Source: Amycolatopsis solani
GTDB lineage: Bacteria > Actinomycetota > Actinomycetes > Mycobacteriales > Pseudonocardiaceae
Direction: 5' to 3'
DNA length: 64,000 bases
Assembly (NCBI RefSeq): GCF_033441515.1
Contig: NZ_JAWQJT010000002.1
Span: forward strand, 1,364,001-1,428,000
In this document: piece by piece, positions 50,692 through 58,955 of the stretch
Numbering within the stretch: position 1 is the stretch's first letter
How the letters are laid out: every line of letters begins with the position of its first letter
The notes under the pieces: generated by a model
The model's input: the letters and a program-made list of their open reading frames with translations, nothing else
The model's database searches: none
Told to the model about the DNA's origin: nothing
Made by a program: the position numbers and the translations under genes

Positions 50692-51216
50692 ATGAACGAG
50701 CCCCGCCGCCGCCGGCCGGCGACCCCGGCGGAAGCGAAGGCCCTCGGCCACCCGCTGCGGCTGCGCATCATGCGGCTGTGCCTGGTCGACGAGCTGACCA
50801 ACAAGCAGCTGGCCGACCGCCTCGACCGCGATCCCGGCACGGTCCTGCACCACGTCCGGCAGCTGGTGGCCGCCGGGCTCCTGGAGCCGGCCCCGGTCCG
50901 CACCGGCCCGAGCGGCGCGCTGGAGAAGCCCTACCGCGCCGACAACGAGACGTGGTGGCTCGACGGTCCCCTGGCGAGCGCCGACGCCGAGACGCGGTTC
51001 GCGCCCATCGAGATCTTCCAGGAGGAGCTCGCGGCGGCGGGCCCGGATTCGGTCGCCGTGTACGAGAAGTTCCTGCTGCACCTGTCCCCCGACGAGGTCG
51101 AGGAGCTCGACCGCCGGATCCTGGCGGTGCTCGACGAGTACGTGGCGACCGACCACGAGCGGCGCGACCGGCCCGCGGTCGGCGGGATCTTCGTGCTGCA
51201 CCACCTCGAGCCCTGA
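50692..51216 (+). CDS. ArsR-like winged-helix regulator
   Basis: A 174-aa regulator. AKALGHPLRLRIMRLCLVDELTNKQLADRLDRDPGTVLHHVRQLVAAGLLEP is a typical ArsR/HTH_20 domain; the C-terminal half is acidic and helical, without metal-binding Cys. There is no ribosome site before the ATG at 50692, and a TACGCT -10-like element about 8 bases upstream suggests a leaderless transcript. It probably represses the divergent MFS gene and itself. Confidence 0.9.
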   Translation: MNEPRRRRPATPAEAKALGHPLRLRIMRLCLVDELTNKQLADRLDRDPGTVLHHVRQLVAAGLLEPAPVRTGPSGALEKPYRADNETWWLDGPLASADAETRFAPIEIFQEELAAAGPDSVAVYEKFLLHLSPDEVEELDRRILAVLDEYVATDHERRDRPAVGGIFVLHHLEP

Positions 51217-51346
51217 TTCTTCCCCTCGTCAATGAATCTTCGGGAAGCACCCTTTTCCGCATTGTCTTGACGACGGCGGAATTGTTACGGAAACCGGCCG
51301 CATTCCGATGAACGAGCGAGGACGATCCGCTCGGAGGTGGCTCCCG

Positions 51347-52600
51347 ATGGACCCGATCAGCCTGATCGTGGGCGTGCTGGTGCAAGGCCTGCTGGAAGGC
51401 GTCAAGGATTCGGCGCGCGAAGCGGTGACCGACGGCTGCCGGGCCCTGCGGGAATCGATCGCCCGCCGCTACGGCGGCCAGGTCGCACGCAGCGTCGAAC
51501 TGCTGGAGCGGCACCCGGAGTCGGCGCAGTGCCGCGAGGCCGTCGCGCGGGAGTTGCGGAACGCGGGCGCGGACCGGGATCCCCAGCTCGTCGCGCTGGC
51601 CGAGCAGCTGCGGGTGCTCGTCGAGGACCCCCGCGGCGCGGAGGACCCGGTCGAGAAGGTGCAGCGCTCGAGCGCGTTGGGCACGATCCGGCAGCTGCTC
51701 GACGGGCACATCGCCCAGGTGCTCGCGGTGCGGTCCCGGCACAGCGTCGAGGTGACCGATCTGCTGAGCGCCAACATCGGCCGCGTGCCGTCGATCGACC
51801 AGCAGGTCCGCGCCGGCGTCGCCGGGCTGCACGGCCGGATCCGGGCGGTCATCGAGCAGGTCGCCGCCCACATCGAAAACCAGCGGTACCAGGACGTCGA
51901 AACCGCGGTCCGCGAACTGCCCGCCGGGTTCGCCGAGCGCGAGTGGGCGTACCGGCTGGTGCAGACGGAGAAGCGGATGCACGTCTCGTACGAGTCGCTG
52001 CGGCTGACCGTGGAGTTCCTCAGCGCGCTCAACCAGAGCATCCTCGGCCGGATCGAGCGCGAGTCCTCGGCGCAACGGCTGTCGGACATGATGTTCGGCA
52101 ACGCGATCGTCATCTACGAGCTGACCGACTTCGTGATCGGCTACATCCGCGGCTTCGCCATCAGCGGCGACCTCGACCAGTTGCACCGCGAGGCGAAGGA
52201 CCGGGTCGACCAGACCCGCGAAGAGCAACGGGCCCTCGAGGAACGGGTGCGCGGGGAGAGCGTCCCGGCCGCGATGCGCGACCAGGTGCTCGAGGACATC
52301 CGCGCCCGCGAATCCGCGTTCCGCGAAATCGACCGCGAATGGGAAAAGTACCTCGGCGAAGTGCGGGAAATGCGCGAAAAAGCCGAAGGAACGCGCGCGA
52401 TCCTGCCCGCGCTGGAGATCTTCCGCGACAACGCCCGCATCCAGATCATGACACTGCAGCTGGTCGCGATGCTGCGGGTGCTGAAACAGAATTCGGCGTC
52501 GATCCGCAGCACGGTCGACACGCTGCAGGGCTTCCGCCTGGCCCCGCTGTCGCCGACCCGCGTGCACCGGCTGCTGGGGATGGAGACGGACCTGCCGTGA
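51347..52600 (+). CDS. Unassigned helical/coiled-coil protein with an N-terminal membrane-like helix
   Basis: A 417-aa protein. Residues 1-95 (MDPISLIVGVLVQGLLEGVKDSAREAV...RRYGG...) resemble a short N-terminal module I recall from many actinobacterial proteins with variable C-terminal domains; the identification is tentative. The remainder is highly charged and helical, with coiled-coil potential around residues 270-370 (HREAKDRVDQTREEQRALEERV). No enzymatic motif. ATG at 51347 is nine bases after GGAGG. It overlaps the following gene by GTGA. Function unknown. Confidence 0.75.
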   Translation: MDPISLIVGVLVQGLLEGVKDSAREAVTDGCRALRESIARRYGGQVARSVELLERHPESAQCREAVARELRNAGADRDPQLVALAEQLRVLVEDPRGAEDPVEKVQRSSALGTIRQLLDGHIAQVLAVRSRHSVEVTDLLSANIGRVPSIDQQVRAGVAGLHGRIRAVIEQVAAHIENQRYQDVETAVRELPAGFAEREWAYRLVQTEKRMHVSYESLRLTVEFLSALNQSILGRIERESSAQRLSDMMFGNAIVIYELTDFVIGYIRGFAISGDLDQLHREAKDRVDQTREEQRALEERVRGESVPAAMRDQVLEDIRARESAFREIDREWEKYLGEVREMREKAEGTRAILPALEIFRDNARIQIMTLQLVAMLRVLKQNSASIRSTVDTLQGFRLAPLSPTRVHRLLGMETDLP

Positions 52601-53145
52601 CCGAGGACTTCGCCGGCACCCCGCTGCCGGACCTGGAAGCGCAGCTGCGCGCCGGCGGCCTGGAGCCGGCCCGGCGGGCGGCGATCGAGGCCGAGCTGAA
52701 CCGCCGGTACGCGCAGAAGTGGCAGGCCTCGGAGCCGGAGCCCGGATCGCCACCTGCTGCCGCGACCCCACCGCACTTCCCCGGTCAGGTACCCGGCGCC
52801 GCACCGCCGCACCCGCATGGACCACCGCCCGGGCCGTGGGTCCTGCGCGAGCCGCCGCGGCACCCCCACCCGGGGCCGCCGGCCTGGGGACCGCCGATTC
52901 CCGCCACCCCCGCCAAACCCGCCGGCCTGGCCAAACCGCTCGGCTGCCTGGCCGCCTTCCTCGTCACCGTCGTGGCCGTCGTCGTCTTCGTCGTGCTCAG
53001 TGAAAGCGAGTCCGCGCCACCGCCGCGGATCGGCACCGTCTGCGTCACCCCGCGGGGGTCCTGCCCGATGCAGGAGGCCCTCCCGGTCGGCACTTCCTGC
53101 GTGTGCCGGTCCGGTTTCGACGAAGCCACCGGCGTCGTCGCCTGA
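52597..53145 (+). CDS. Pro-rich single-pass membrane protein
   Basis: A 182-aa protein. A short helical N-terminus (LPDLEAQLRAGGLEPARRAAIEAELNRRYAQKW) leads to a Pro/His/Gly-rich cytoplasmic region, one transmembrane helix (about residues 115-137) and a 45-residue extracellular tail with four Cys (TVCVTPRGSCPM, TSCVCRSGF). GTG at 52597 overlaps the previous stop, so the two are co-translated. The pair is unassigned. Confidence 0.75.
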   Translation: MTEDFAGTPLPDLEAQLRAGGLEPARRAAIEAELNRRYAQKWQASEPEPGSPPAAATPPHFPGQVPGAAPPHPHGPPPGPWVLREPPRHPHPGPPAWGPPIPATPAKPAGLAKPLGCLAAFLVTVVAVVVFVVLSESESAPPPRIGTVCVTPRGSCPMQEALPVGTSCVCRSGFDEATGVVA

Positions 53146-53152
53146 ACGCGGT

Positions 53153-53189
53153 GAAGGCCCCTGCCCGGGGGAGGTGGGCAGGGGCCTTC
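53153..53189. terminator. Bidirectional hairpin terminator
   Basis: Perfect 14-base arms (53153-53166 and 53176-53189, GAAGGCCCCTGCCC) around a nine-base loop, between the convergent genes ending at 53145 and 53203. Confidence 0.82.
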
Positions 53190-53202
53190 GCCGCTCAGTG
53201 CG

Positions 53203-53976
53203 TCAGTGGTTCACCTTGAACCACGGCTGCGCCCAGCCGAGGTAGGTCTGGCCCCACTTGCTCTTGATCTGCGCGATCGTGGTCTCGGTGTAGGTGCCCG
53301 CGCCGTTGATGTCGTTCGACAGGAACTTGCCGCCGCCGATGGAGATCATCGTGTGGCCCGCGCCGCTGCTGGAGAAGAACGCCAGGCCGCCGGCCGGGAC
53401 GTCCGTGCTGTTCGCGTGCTTGTACTGGCTCGGGATCTGCGTCCAGTGGATGTACGCGGTGTTCGAGCCGCTCGCGGTGAAGCCGTAGTTCTCCGCGTTG
53501 ATGCGGTCGCACCAGCCGTCGTAGGAGGCGATGTAGTTCGTGTGAATCCGCGACTTCGCCTTCGTGACCGCCTGGGCGCAGGTGTTCGGGTCGTTCAGGC
53601 CCGACGTCGAGCACGCGGTCGTCGGCGGCGTCGGCACGTCGGTGCAGTCCGGCGCGATCCGCCCGTCCGAGCCCGTGTAGACGTAGGTGTCGGTGATGTA
53701 CCCCGAACCCTCCACGTGGTCCCAGATGTTGCTCGTGCCGTACTTGCCGGTGACCGTCTCGCCCGTCGTCTGGCAGTCGATCGTCACGGCGGTGCCGTCC
53801 GCGATCGTGCCGGCCGAGCCCGCGGCGGTGCTCGGGGCCGAGCGCACGGTCAGCGGCGCGCCGGAGTCGGTGTGCACCGTGCCCGTCGCCGCCAGCGCCG
53901 GCGTGGCGCCCCCCAGCACGATCGCGGCGGCGGCGCCGACCACGGCGACCGTCCGCTTCCCGATCCGAATTCTCAT
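53203..53976 (-). CDS. Secreted SH3-like plus amidase/peptidase-fold protein
   Basis: A 257-aa exported protein: signal peptide MRIRIGKRTVAVVGAAAAIVLGGATPALA, an SH3b-like segment (GAPLTVRSAPSTAAGSAGTIADGTAVTIDCQTTGETVTGKYGTSNIWDHV) and a C-terminal CHAP/NlpC-like domain. Candidate catalytic residues are the Cys in YDGWCDRINAENYG and the His in SGAGHTMISIGGG. It may trim peptidoglycan, but I cannot confirm the active site. GGAGG precedes the ATG. Confidence 0.82.
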   Translation of the reverse strand: MRIRIGKRTVAVVGAAAAIVLGGATPALAATGTVHTDSGAPLTVRSAPSTAAGSAGTIADGTAVTIDCQTTGETVTGKYGTSNIWDHVEGSGYITDTYVYTGSDGRIAPDCTDVPTPPTTACSTSGLNDPNTCAQAVTKAKSRIHTNYIASYDGWCDRINAENYGFTASGSNTAYIHWTQIPSQYKHANSTDVPAGGLAFFSSSGAGHTMISIGGGKFLSNDINGAGTYTETTIAQIKSKWGQTYLGWAQPWFKVNH

Positions 53977-54082
53977 GTGTCCGTCCTCCAGTTTCCGGTG
54001 TGCCCCCACCATGGCGCCCGCCGGTACAAGGGCCGTACAAACGCGCACACCGGATCCTGGAGATGCGGCAAACAGGACGAAC

Positions 54083-55525
54083 TCAGGCCAGGTACTCGGC
54101 CGCCGCCCGCAGGCTCACGTAGGAGCCGCTGAACGTGTCGATCCGCGGGCCGCCCTCGTCCGCCGGTCCCGGCACCCCGGTCTCGACGCGGATGTAGTCC
54201 ACAGTGGACAAGGCGGCCAGCAGTTCGCGCACCCGCGGGTGCCGGTGCGCCTCCCGCGTCACCACGACGACGCTGCGGAAGTCCCGCGCCGCCGCCAGCA
54301 CCGCGCCGGCGTCGTCCGGCGTCGCGGTCATCGCCCGCGTCCCCGGCACCAGCTCGGCCAGGTGCGCGCCGAGGCCCCACGGCATCGGGCCGGCCGCGAT
54401 GGTCGGCTCGGTCTGGACGTCGACCACCAGCGGCGGCCCGGCCAGCCGCACGTCGCCCCGCACGCGCAACGCCTTGCGCGCCGCTTCGAGACCCAGCCGC
54501 CGGTCGACCGGGCCGACCGTCGCCGGGGCCGGGTCGGTGCCCAGCGCCGCCGTCCGCGAAGCCGCCTCTTCGAGCCGGTCCAGGGGCAGCTCCCCCGCCG
54601 CGACCGCCGCCACGATCGCCGCGACGCAGGCGTCCAGGTGCTCGGCTTCGAACGCCGCGCCGCCGAGGCAGAGCGCGTCCGCGCCCGCGGCCAGTGCCCG
54701 CACGGCCGAGCGGCCGAGACCGTCGTGCTTGCCGTACGCGCCCGAGACCGCGCCCATCTCCAGCGCGTCGGTGATCACCGCGCCGTCGAAGCCCAGCTCG
54801 CCGCGCAGGACGTCGGTGAGCGCGACGCGGTTGAGCGTCGCGGGCTCCTCACCCCAGGCCTTGACGACCAGGTGGCCCGTCATCACCGAGCGGACGCCGG
54901 CCCGGATCGCCGCGGCGAACGGGACCAGCTCGATAGCGCGCAGCTCTTCGACCGTGCGCGGCAGCACCGGCAGCGCCACGTGCGAGTCCTCGGTCGCCGC
55001 GCCGTGGCCCGGGAAGTGCTTCGCGCACGCCGCGACGCCGTACTTCTGCAGGCCCGTCACGTACGCCGCGACGTGCGGCGACGCCTTCGCCGGGTCGGAC
55101 CCGAACGCCCGGACGCCGATGATCGGGTCCTCGGCCGCCAGGGTCAGGTCCGCGCACGGCGCCAGGTTGAGCGTCACCCCGCAGGCCGCGAGGCGTTCGC
55201 CGAGCGCGGCGGCGACCGCCGTGGTCAGCTCCGGGTCGTCGGCCGCGCCCAGCGCGAGCGGGCCCGGCACGAACGACCCGGTGTTCACGTCGAGGCGGGT
55301 GACGTCGCCACCCTCCTCGTCGATCCCGACCACCACGCCGTCCCGCTCACCCCGAAGCTGGGCGGTGAGCGCGGCGACCTGCTCGTCGTCGACGACGTTG
55401 CGGCCGAACAGCACCACCCCGCCCAGCCCGTCGGCGACGCGTCTGCGCAGCCAGTCCGGCGCGGTGGTCCCGGCGAACCCGGGCAGGAGGACGGCCTCGG
55501 CGAGCTTTGCCGGATTCGAAGTCAA
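54083..55525 (-). CDS. GH3 beta-N-acetylglucosaminidase, DasD/NagZ-like
   Basis: A 480-aa cytoplasmic glycosidase with no signal peptide. Family motifs: GIDEEGGDVTRL, the NagZ-type KHFPGHGAATEDSH loop and the nucleophile Asp in VITDALEMGAV. It follows a sugar importer with the DasABC layout, so it probably hydrolyses imported chitobiose, as DasD does in Streptomyces. The start appears to be TTG at 55525, supported by AAGGGG eight bases upstream; this overlaps nothing and is only five bases after the permease stop. Confidence 0.92.
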   Translation of the reverse strand: MTSNPAKLAEAVLLPGFAGTTAPDWLRRRVADGLGGVVLFGRNVVDDEQVAALTAQLRGERDGVVVGIDEEGGDVTRLDVNTGSFVPGPLALGAADDPELTTAVAAALGERLAACGVTLNLAPCADLTLAAEDPIIGVRAFGSDPAKASPHVAAYVTGLQKYGVAACAKHFPGHGAATEDSHVALPVLPRTVEELRAIELVPFAAAIRAGVRSVMTGHLVVKAWGEEPATLNRVALTDVLRGELGFDGAVITDALEMGAVSGAYGKHDGLGRSAVRALAAGADALCLGGAAFEAEHLDACVAAIVAAVAAGELPLDRLEEAASRTAALGTDPAPATVGPVDRRLGLEAARKALRVRGDVRLAGPPLVVDVQTEPTIAAGPMPWGLGAHLAELVPGTRAMTATPDDAGAVLAAARDFRSVVVVTREAHRHPRVRELLAALSTVDYIRVETGVPGPADEGGPRIDTFSGSYVSLRAAAEYLA

Positions 55526-55529
55526 CGAG

Positions 55530-56360
55530 CTACCCCTTCACGGCACCGGCGGTCGCGCCGGACACCAGCTTGCGCTGCACGAGCAGGAAGAAGATCAGCG
55601 CCGGGACCGCGTAGATGACCGACGCCGCCATGACACCACCCCAGTCGGTGGCGAACGCCGTGCGGAACGACGCCAGCCACACCGGCAGCGTCTCCTTCGG
55701 CTTGTCCTGGATGAAGACCAGCGCGAACAGGTACTCGTTCCACGCGGTGATGAAGCTGAACACCGACGTGGTGACCAGTCCCGGCCCGAGCAGCGGCAGC
55801 GTGACCCGGCGGAAGGCGCCGGTCTGGCTGCAGCCGTCGATCATCGCGGCTTCTTCCAGCTCGTACGGGATCCCGTTGACGAAGCCGTAGAGCATCCACA
55901 CCGTGAACGGCAGCGTGGTGGCGAAGTAGATCAGCAGCAGCGACGGCAGCGTGTTGAGCAGCCCGGCGTCCCGCATCAGCAGGAACAGCGGGATGAACAA
56001 CGCCGACACCGGCGCCAGCTGCGCCACCATCACCAGCACCAGGAAGCCCTTGCGGCCGGTGAAGCGCAGCCGCGACAGCGGGATCGCCGCGAGCGTCCCG
56101 GCGACCAGCGCGCACAGCACCGACCCGACGGTGACGATCAGGCTGTTCATCAGGTACGTCGGGAAGTTGTCCTTGCCCAGCGCGGTGGCGAAGTTGCCGA
56201 AGGAGAACGACGTCGGGATGAGGTCGTACTTCGGCGAAAGGATCTCGCCGGGCGTCCGCAGCGACGTGACGAACATCCAGTACGTCGGGAAGACGATCGC
56301 CAGCGCGACGAGCACGCCGACCACCGAAAGCACGATCCGCTGCGACAGCGATTTCTTCAC
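55530..56360 (-). CDS. Carbohydrate ABC transporter permease (MalG type)
   Basis: A 276-aa permease of the CUT1 family with six helices and the EAA loop YELEEAAMIDGCSQTGAFRRVTLPLLGPGL. GTG at 56360 overlaps the previous stop (GTGA). It corresponds to DasC by position. Confidence 0.93.
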   Translation of the reverse strand: MKKSLSQRIVLSVVGVLVALAIVFPTYWMFVTSLRTPGEILSPKYDLIPTSFSFGNFATALGKDNFPTYLMNSLIVTVGSVLCALVAGTLAAIPLSRLRFTGRKGFLVLVMVAQLAPVSALFIPLFLLMRDAGLLNTLPSLLLIYFATTLPFTVWMLYGFVNGIPYELEEAAMIDGCSQTGAFRRVTLPLLGPGLVTTSVFSFITAWNEYLFALVFIQDKPKETLPVWLASFRTAFATDWGGVMAASVIYAVPALIFFLLVQRKLVSGATAGAVKG

Positions 56361-57343
56361 GACAGATCACCTTCCCGGGTCCGGGTGAGCAGCTGGATGT
56401 ACCGGCCCGTGATGAGCGCGAGCACGATCAGCATCAGGGTCGCGATCGCGCCCGCCGCGCCGAAGTGGTTGCCCGCGATGCCCTTGAGGTACAGCACGAC
56501 GGCGAGCGTGGTGCTCCCGCCGTCGGGGCCGCCCTCGCGGATCGCCCAGATCTGGGCGAAGGCGTTGAAGTCCCACAGCACCGACAGGAACGTCACCATG
56601 GTGGTGATCGGCCGGATGGCGGGCCAGGTGACCGCGCGGAACGTCTGCCACGCGCTGGCGCCGTCGATGCCGGCGGCCTCGTACTGCTCCCGCGAGACGC
56701 CGATGATGCCCGCGTACAGCGAGAACGTCACGAACGGCACGGCCTGCCACACGATCAGCAGCCCGATCACGGCCAGCGTGCTGGGGCCGCTGGAGAACCA
56801 CGAGAAGCCGATGAAGCCGTGGAAACCCAGCCGGTCCAGCGTCTTGTTGAGGATGCCGTACTGCTCGTCGAAGATCCACTGGAACACCGTGGTCGTGGCG
56901 ATCACCGGGGTGGCCCAGGCCAGCACCAGCGTCACCTGGACCATGATCCGCACGACCGGGCCGAGGTGGCGCATGAGCACCGCCAGCAGCAGGCCGCCGA
57001 GGATGGTCGCGGCCACGATGGCGGCGGTGAAGACCAGGGTCCGGAAGGTGACCGTCCAGAACTCCGGGTCGGACAGCGTGTTCGTGTAGTTGTCGAAGCC
57101 GATCCAGACCGTCTTGCCGGAGACGAGCTGGCCGATGTCGAGCTTGCGGAAGCTGATCGCCAGCACCTGGACCAGCGGCCAGGCGAGCAGCACGAGGATC
57201 GCCGCCAACGCGGGGAGGAGCAGCAGGTACGGGAGGACCCGGTCGCCGAACCGGCCCCGCTTGCGCCGCTTGACCCCCGCGTCGCGCGGCGATGCCGGCG
57301 GGGTCGCCCCCGCCGGCATCGTCACGTTCGCGGTCGCTGTCAT
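56357..57343 (-). CDS. Carbohydrate ABC transporter permease (MalF type)
   Basis: A 328-aa permease with six helices after a basic N-terminal tail. EAA-like loop REQYEAAGIDGASAWQTFRAVTWPAIRPI. ATG at 57343 overlaps the binding-protein stop. It corresponds to DasB by position. No ATPase gene is present; CUT1 importers of this type in actinomycetes commonly share MsiK. Confidence 0.93.
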   Translation of the reverse strand: MTATANVTMPAGATPPASPRDAGVKRRKRGRFGDRVLPYLLLLPALAAILVLLAWPLVQVLAISFRKLDIGQLVSGKTVWIGFDNYTNTLSDPEFWTVTFRTLVFTAAIVAATILGGLLLAVLMRHLGPVVRIMVQVTLVLAWATPVIATTTVFQWIFDEQYGILNKTLDRLGFHGFIGFSWFSSGPSTLAVIGLLIVWQAVPFVTFSLYAGIIGVSREQYEAAGIDGASAWQTFRAVTWPAIRPITTMVTFLSVLWDFNAFAQIWAIREGGPDGGSTTLAVVLYLKGIAGNHFGAAGAIATLMLIVLALITGRYIQLLTRTREGDLS

Positions 57344-58644
57344 CCGCCGATGAGCTTGTTCAGCGCTGCGTTGGCGTCGGCGGTCGCCTGGTCGAGCGTC
57401 TTCTTGCCGGTCAGGTACGCGGTCAGCATGTCCTTGACCGGGTTCTGGCCGGACTCCACGTCACCCCACTTCGGGCTGGCCGGCACGGCCTTGCCGTTGG
57501 TGGAGGCCTTCGCCATCACGCTGCCCAGCGGGTCCTTGTCCAGGCCGCTGAGGTCGGTCGACGTGCCCGGCACGACGCCGGCCGCGGCGAGCTGGCCCTG
57601 GTACTTCGCGCTGGAGAGCAGCTTGATGTACTCCTTGGCCGCGGCCGCGTTCTTGCTGTTGGCCGGGATGGCCAGGTTCGAGCCGCCCAGGAAGACCGGG
57701 GCGCTCTGGCCGGCGGTCTTGCTCGGGATCGCGAAGGCGCCGGTCTTGGCGGTCAGGCTCGCGTCGGTCTTCGCCGCCGTGGCCAGCTCCCACGGGAGGC
57801 CGATCATCATGGCGACCTTGCCGGCGCCGTAGACGGTCGCCTGCTGCGGCTTGGCCTCGTCCGCGTCCTTCGGCGCCTTGGTGCCGGAGGTGTCGACGAG
57901 CTTCTTGTAGAACTCGAGGCCCGCCTTGGCGCCCGCGCTGTCCAGCGTCGCCTTGTAGTTCTTGCCGTCGGCCTGCGCGATGTCACCGCCGTTGTCCCAG
58001 ATGAAGGACAGCAGCGAGTACCAGTTCTGGCCCGGCATGTAGAGGGCCTGGAAGTCGGGGTCGGAGCCGAACTTCGTCTTCAGCTTCGTGATCGCGTCGA
58101 TCCACTCGTCGTTCGAGGTCGGGGCCTTGGTGATGCCGGCCTGCTCGAACAGGTCCTTGCGGTAGATGACCTCACGGTTGGCCGCGTAGAACGGGACGCC
58201 GTAGACCTTGCCGTCGTAGGTGCCCGAGTCGGCGAGGCCCTTCAGCCACTGCGCGCCGTTGAAGCTGTCCTTGTCGGCGGTCAGGTCGGTGAGGACGCCT
58301 TCCTGCGAGGCGAACGCCGCGGTCTGGGTGTTGCCGATCTCGATCACGTCCGGCGGCGTGCCGCCGGCCAGCGCGGTGGTCAGCTTCTGCTGGATGCCGT
58401 CCCACTGCTGGATCTCGTACTTGACCTTGACGCCCGGGTGCGCGGCCTCGAACTCCTTGTTCAGCGCGTCGGTCAGCGTGGTGGGCGCGGAGCCCGTCAT
58501 CAGCCAGACCGTGACGTCGCCGGTGATCTGCGCGGGAGCACCGCTCGACGAAGCGGCCGTGTCCGAGCCGCTGGAACCCGCGCAGCCCGCGGTCGCGAGG
58601 GTGAGTGCGGCGGCGCCCGCCGCCAGCTTGAGCCAGCGTTTCAC
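57340..58644 (-). CDS. Sugar-binding lipoprotein of a DasABC-like importer
   Basis: A 434-aa extracellular receptor of the SBP_bac_1 family. Lipobox TAGCAGSS in a typical lipoprotein signal. The mature protein has VTVWLMTGSAPTTLTDALNKEFEAAHPGVKVKYE, the classic opening of CUT1 binding proteins. GTG start at 58644 with AAGGA upstream. The DasR-type site just upstream and the GH3 hexosaminidase downstream support N,N'-diacetylchitobiose or another GlcNAc sugar as the ligand. Confidence 0.93.
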   Translation of the reverse strand: MKRWLKLAAGAAALTLATAGCAGSSGSDTAASSSGAPAQITGDVTVWLMTGSAPTTLTDALNKEFEAAHPGVKVKYEIQQWDGIQQKLTTALAGGTPPDVIEIGNTQTAAFASQEGVLTDLTADKDSFNGAQWLKGLADSGTYDGKVYGVPFYAANREVIYRKDLFEQAGITKAPTSNDEWIDAITKLKTKFGSDPDFQALYMPGQNWYSLLSFIWDNGGDIAQADGKNYKATLDSAGAKAGLEFYKKLVDTSGTKAPKDADEAKPQQATVYGAGKVAMMIGLPWELATAAKTDASLTAKTGAFAIPSKTAGQSAPVFLGGSNLAIPANSKNAAAAKEYIKLLSSAKYQGQLAAAGVVPGTSTDLSGLDKDPLGSVMAKASTNGKAVPASPKWGDVESGQNPVKDMLTAYLTGKKTLDQATADANAALNKLIGG

Positions 58645-58692
58645 TCGATGCCGTCCTTTCGATACCCGGCCGCCACGGCCAGGCTCCCCAAA

Positions 58693-58704
58693 TGGTGTAG
58701 ACCA
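58693..58704. promoter_or_regulatory. DasR-type (dre) operator
   Basis: TGGTGTAGACCA matches the DasR core TGGTCTAGACCA with one change. It lies 49 bases upstream of the binding-protein start. DasR is a GntR regulator of GlcNAc/chitin genes in actinomycetes. Confidence 0.75.
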
Positions 58705-58718
58705 ATGTTGGGGTTAGA

Positions 58719-58732
58719 GTGGTACGTACCAC
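58719..58732. promoter_or_regulatory. GTGGTACGTACCAC palindrome
   Basis: A perfect 14-base palindrome next to the dre site. It shares the GTGGT...ACCAC arms of GntR-type operators and may be a second regulator site. Confidence 0.65.
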
Positions 58733-58910
58733 AGGCCCTGTCAAGGCGGTTGCCGGAACGTTGTAAACCCACCGGGGACTCTGACGGGGAGTAGCCGGAC
58801 GGTCACCGGACGGCCTACACGGGCGGCGGAAGTCGTCCGAATAGGAAGATGTCCGGGCCGTTTTTCACCGCGAGGGAGCCGGAAATCCCGGCACGCGCGT
58901 TCCGGGGCGC

Positions 58911-58946
58911 GACGAAAACCGCCCTGGGAAAGGACTCCCGGGGCGG
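58911..58946 (-). terminator. Terminator after the quiC-like gene
   Basis: Reading leftward: an 11-base stem (58936-58946 with 58919-58929, one mismatch) followed by TTTTCG. It lies 10 bases past the dehydratase stop. Confidence 0.75.
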
Positions 58947-58955
58947 CGGTCTCGA

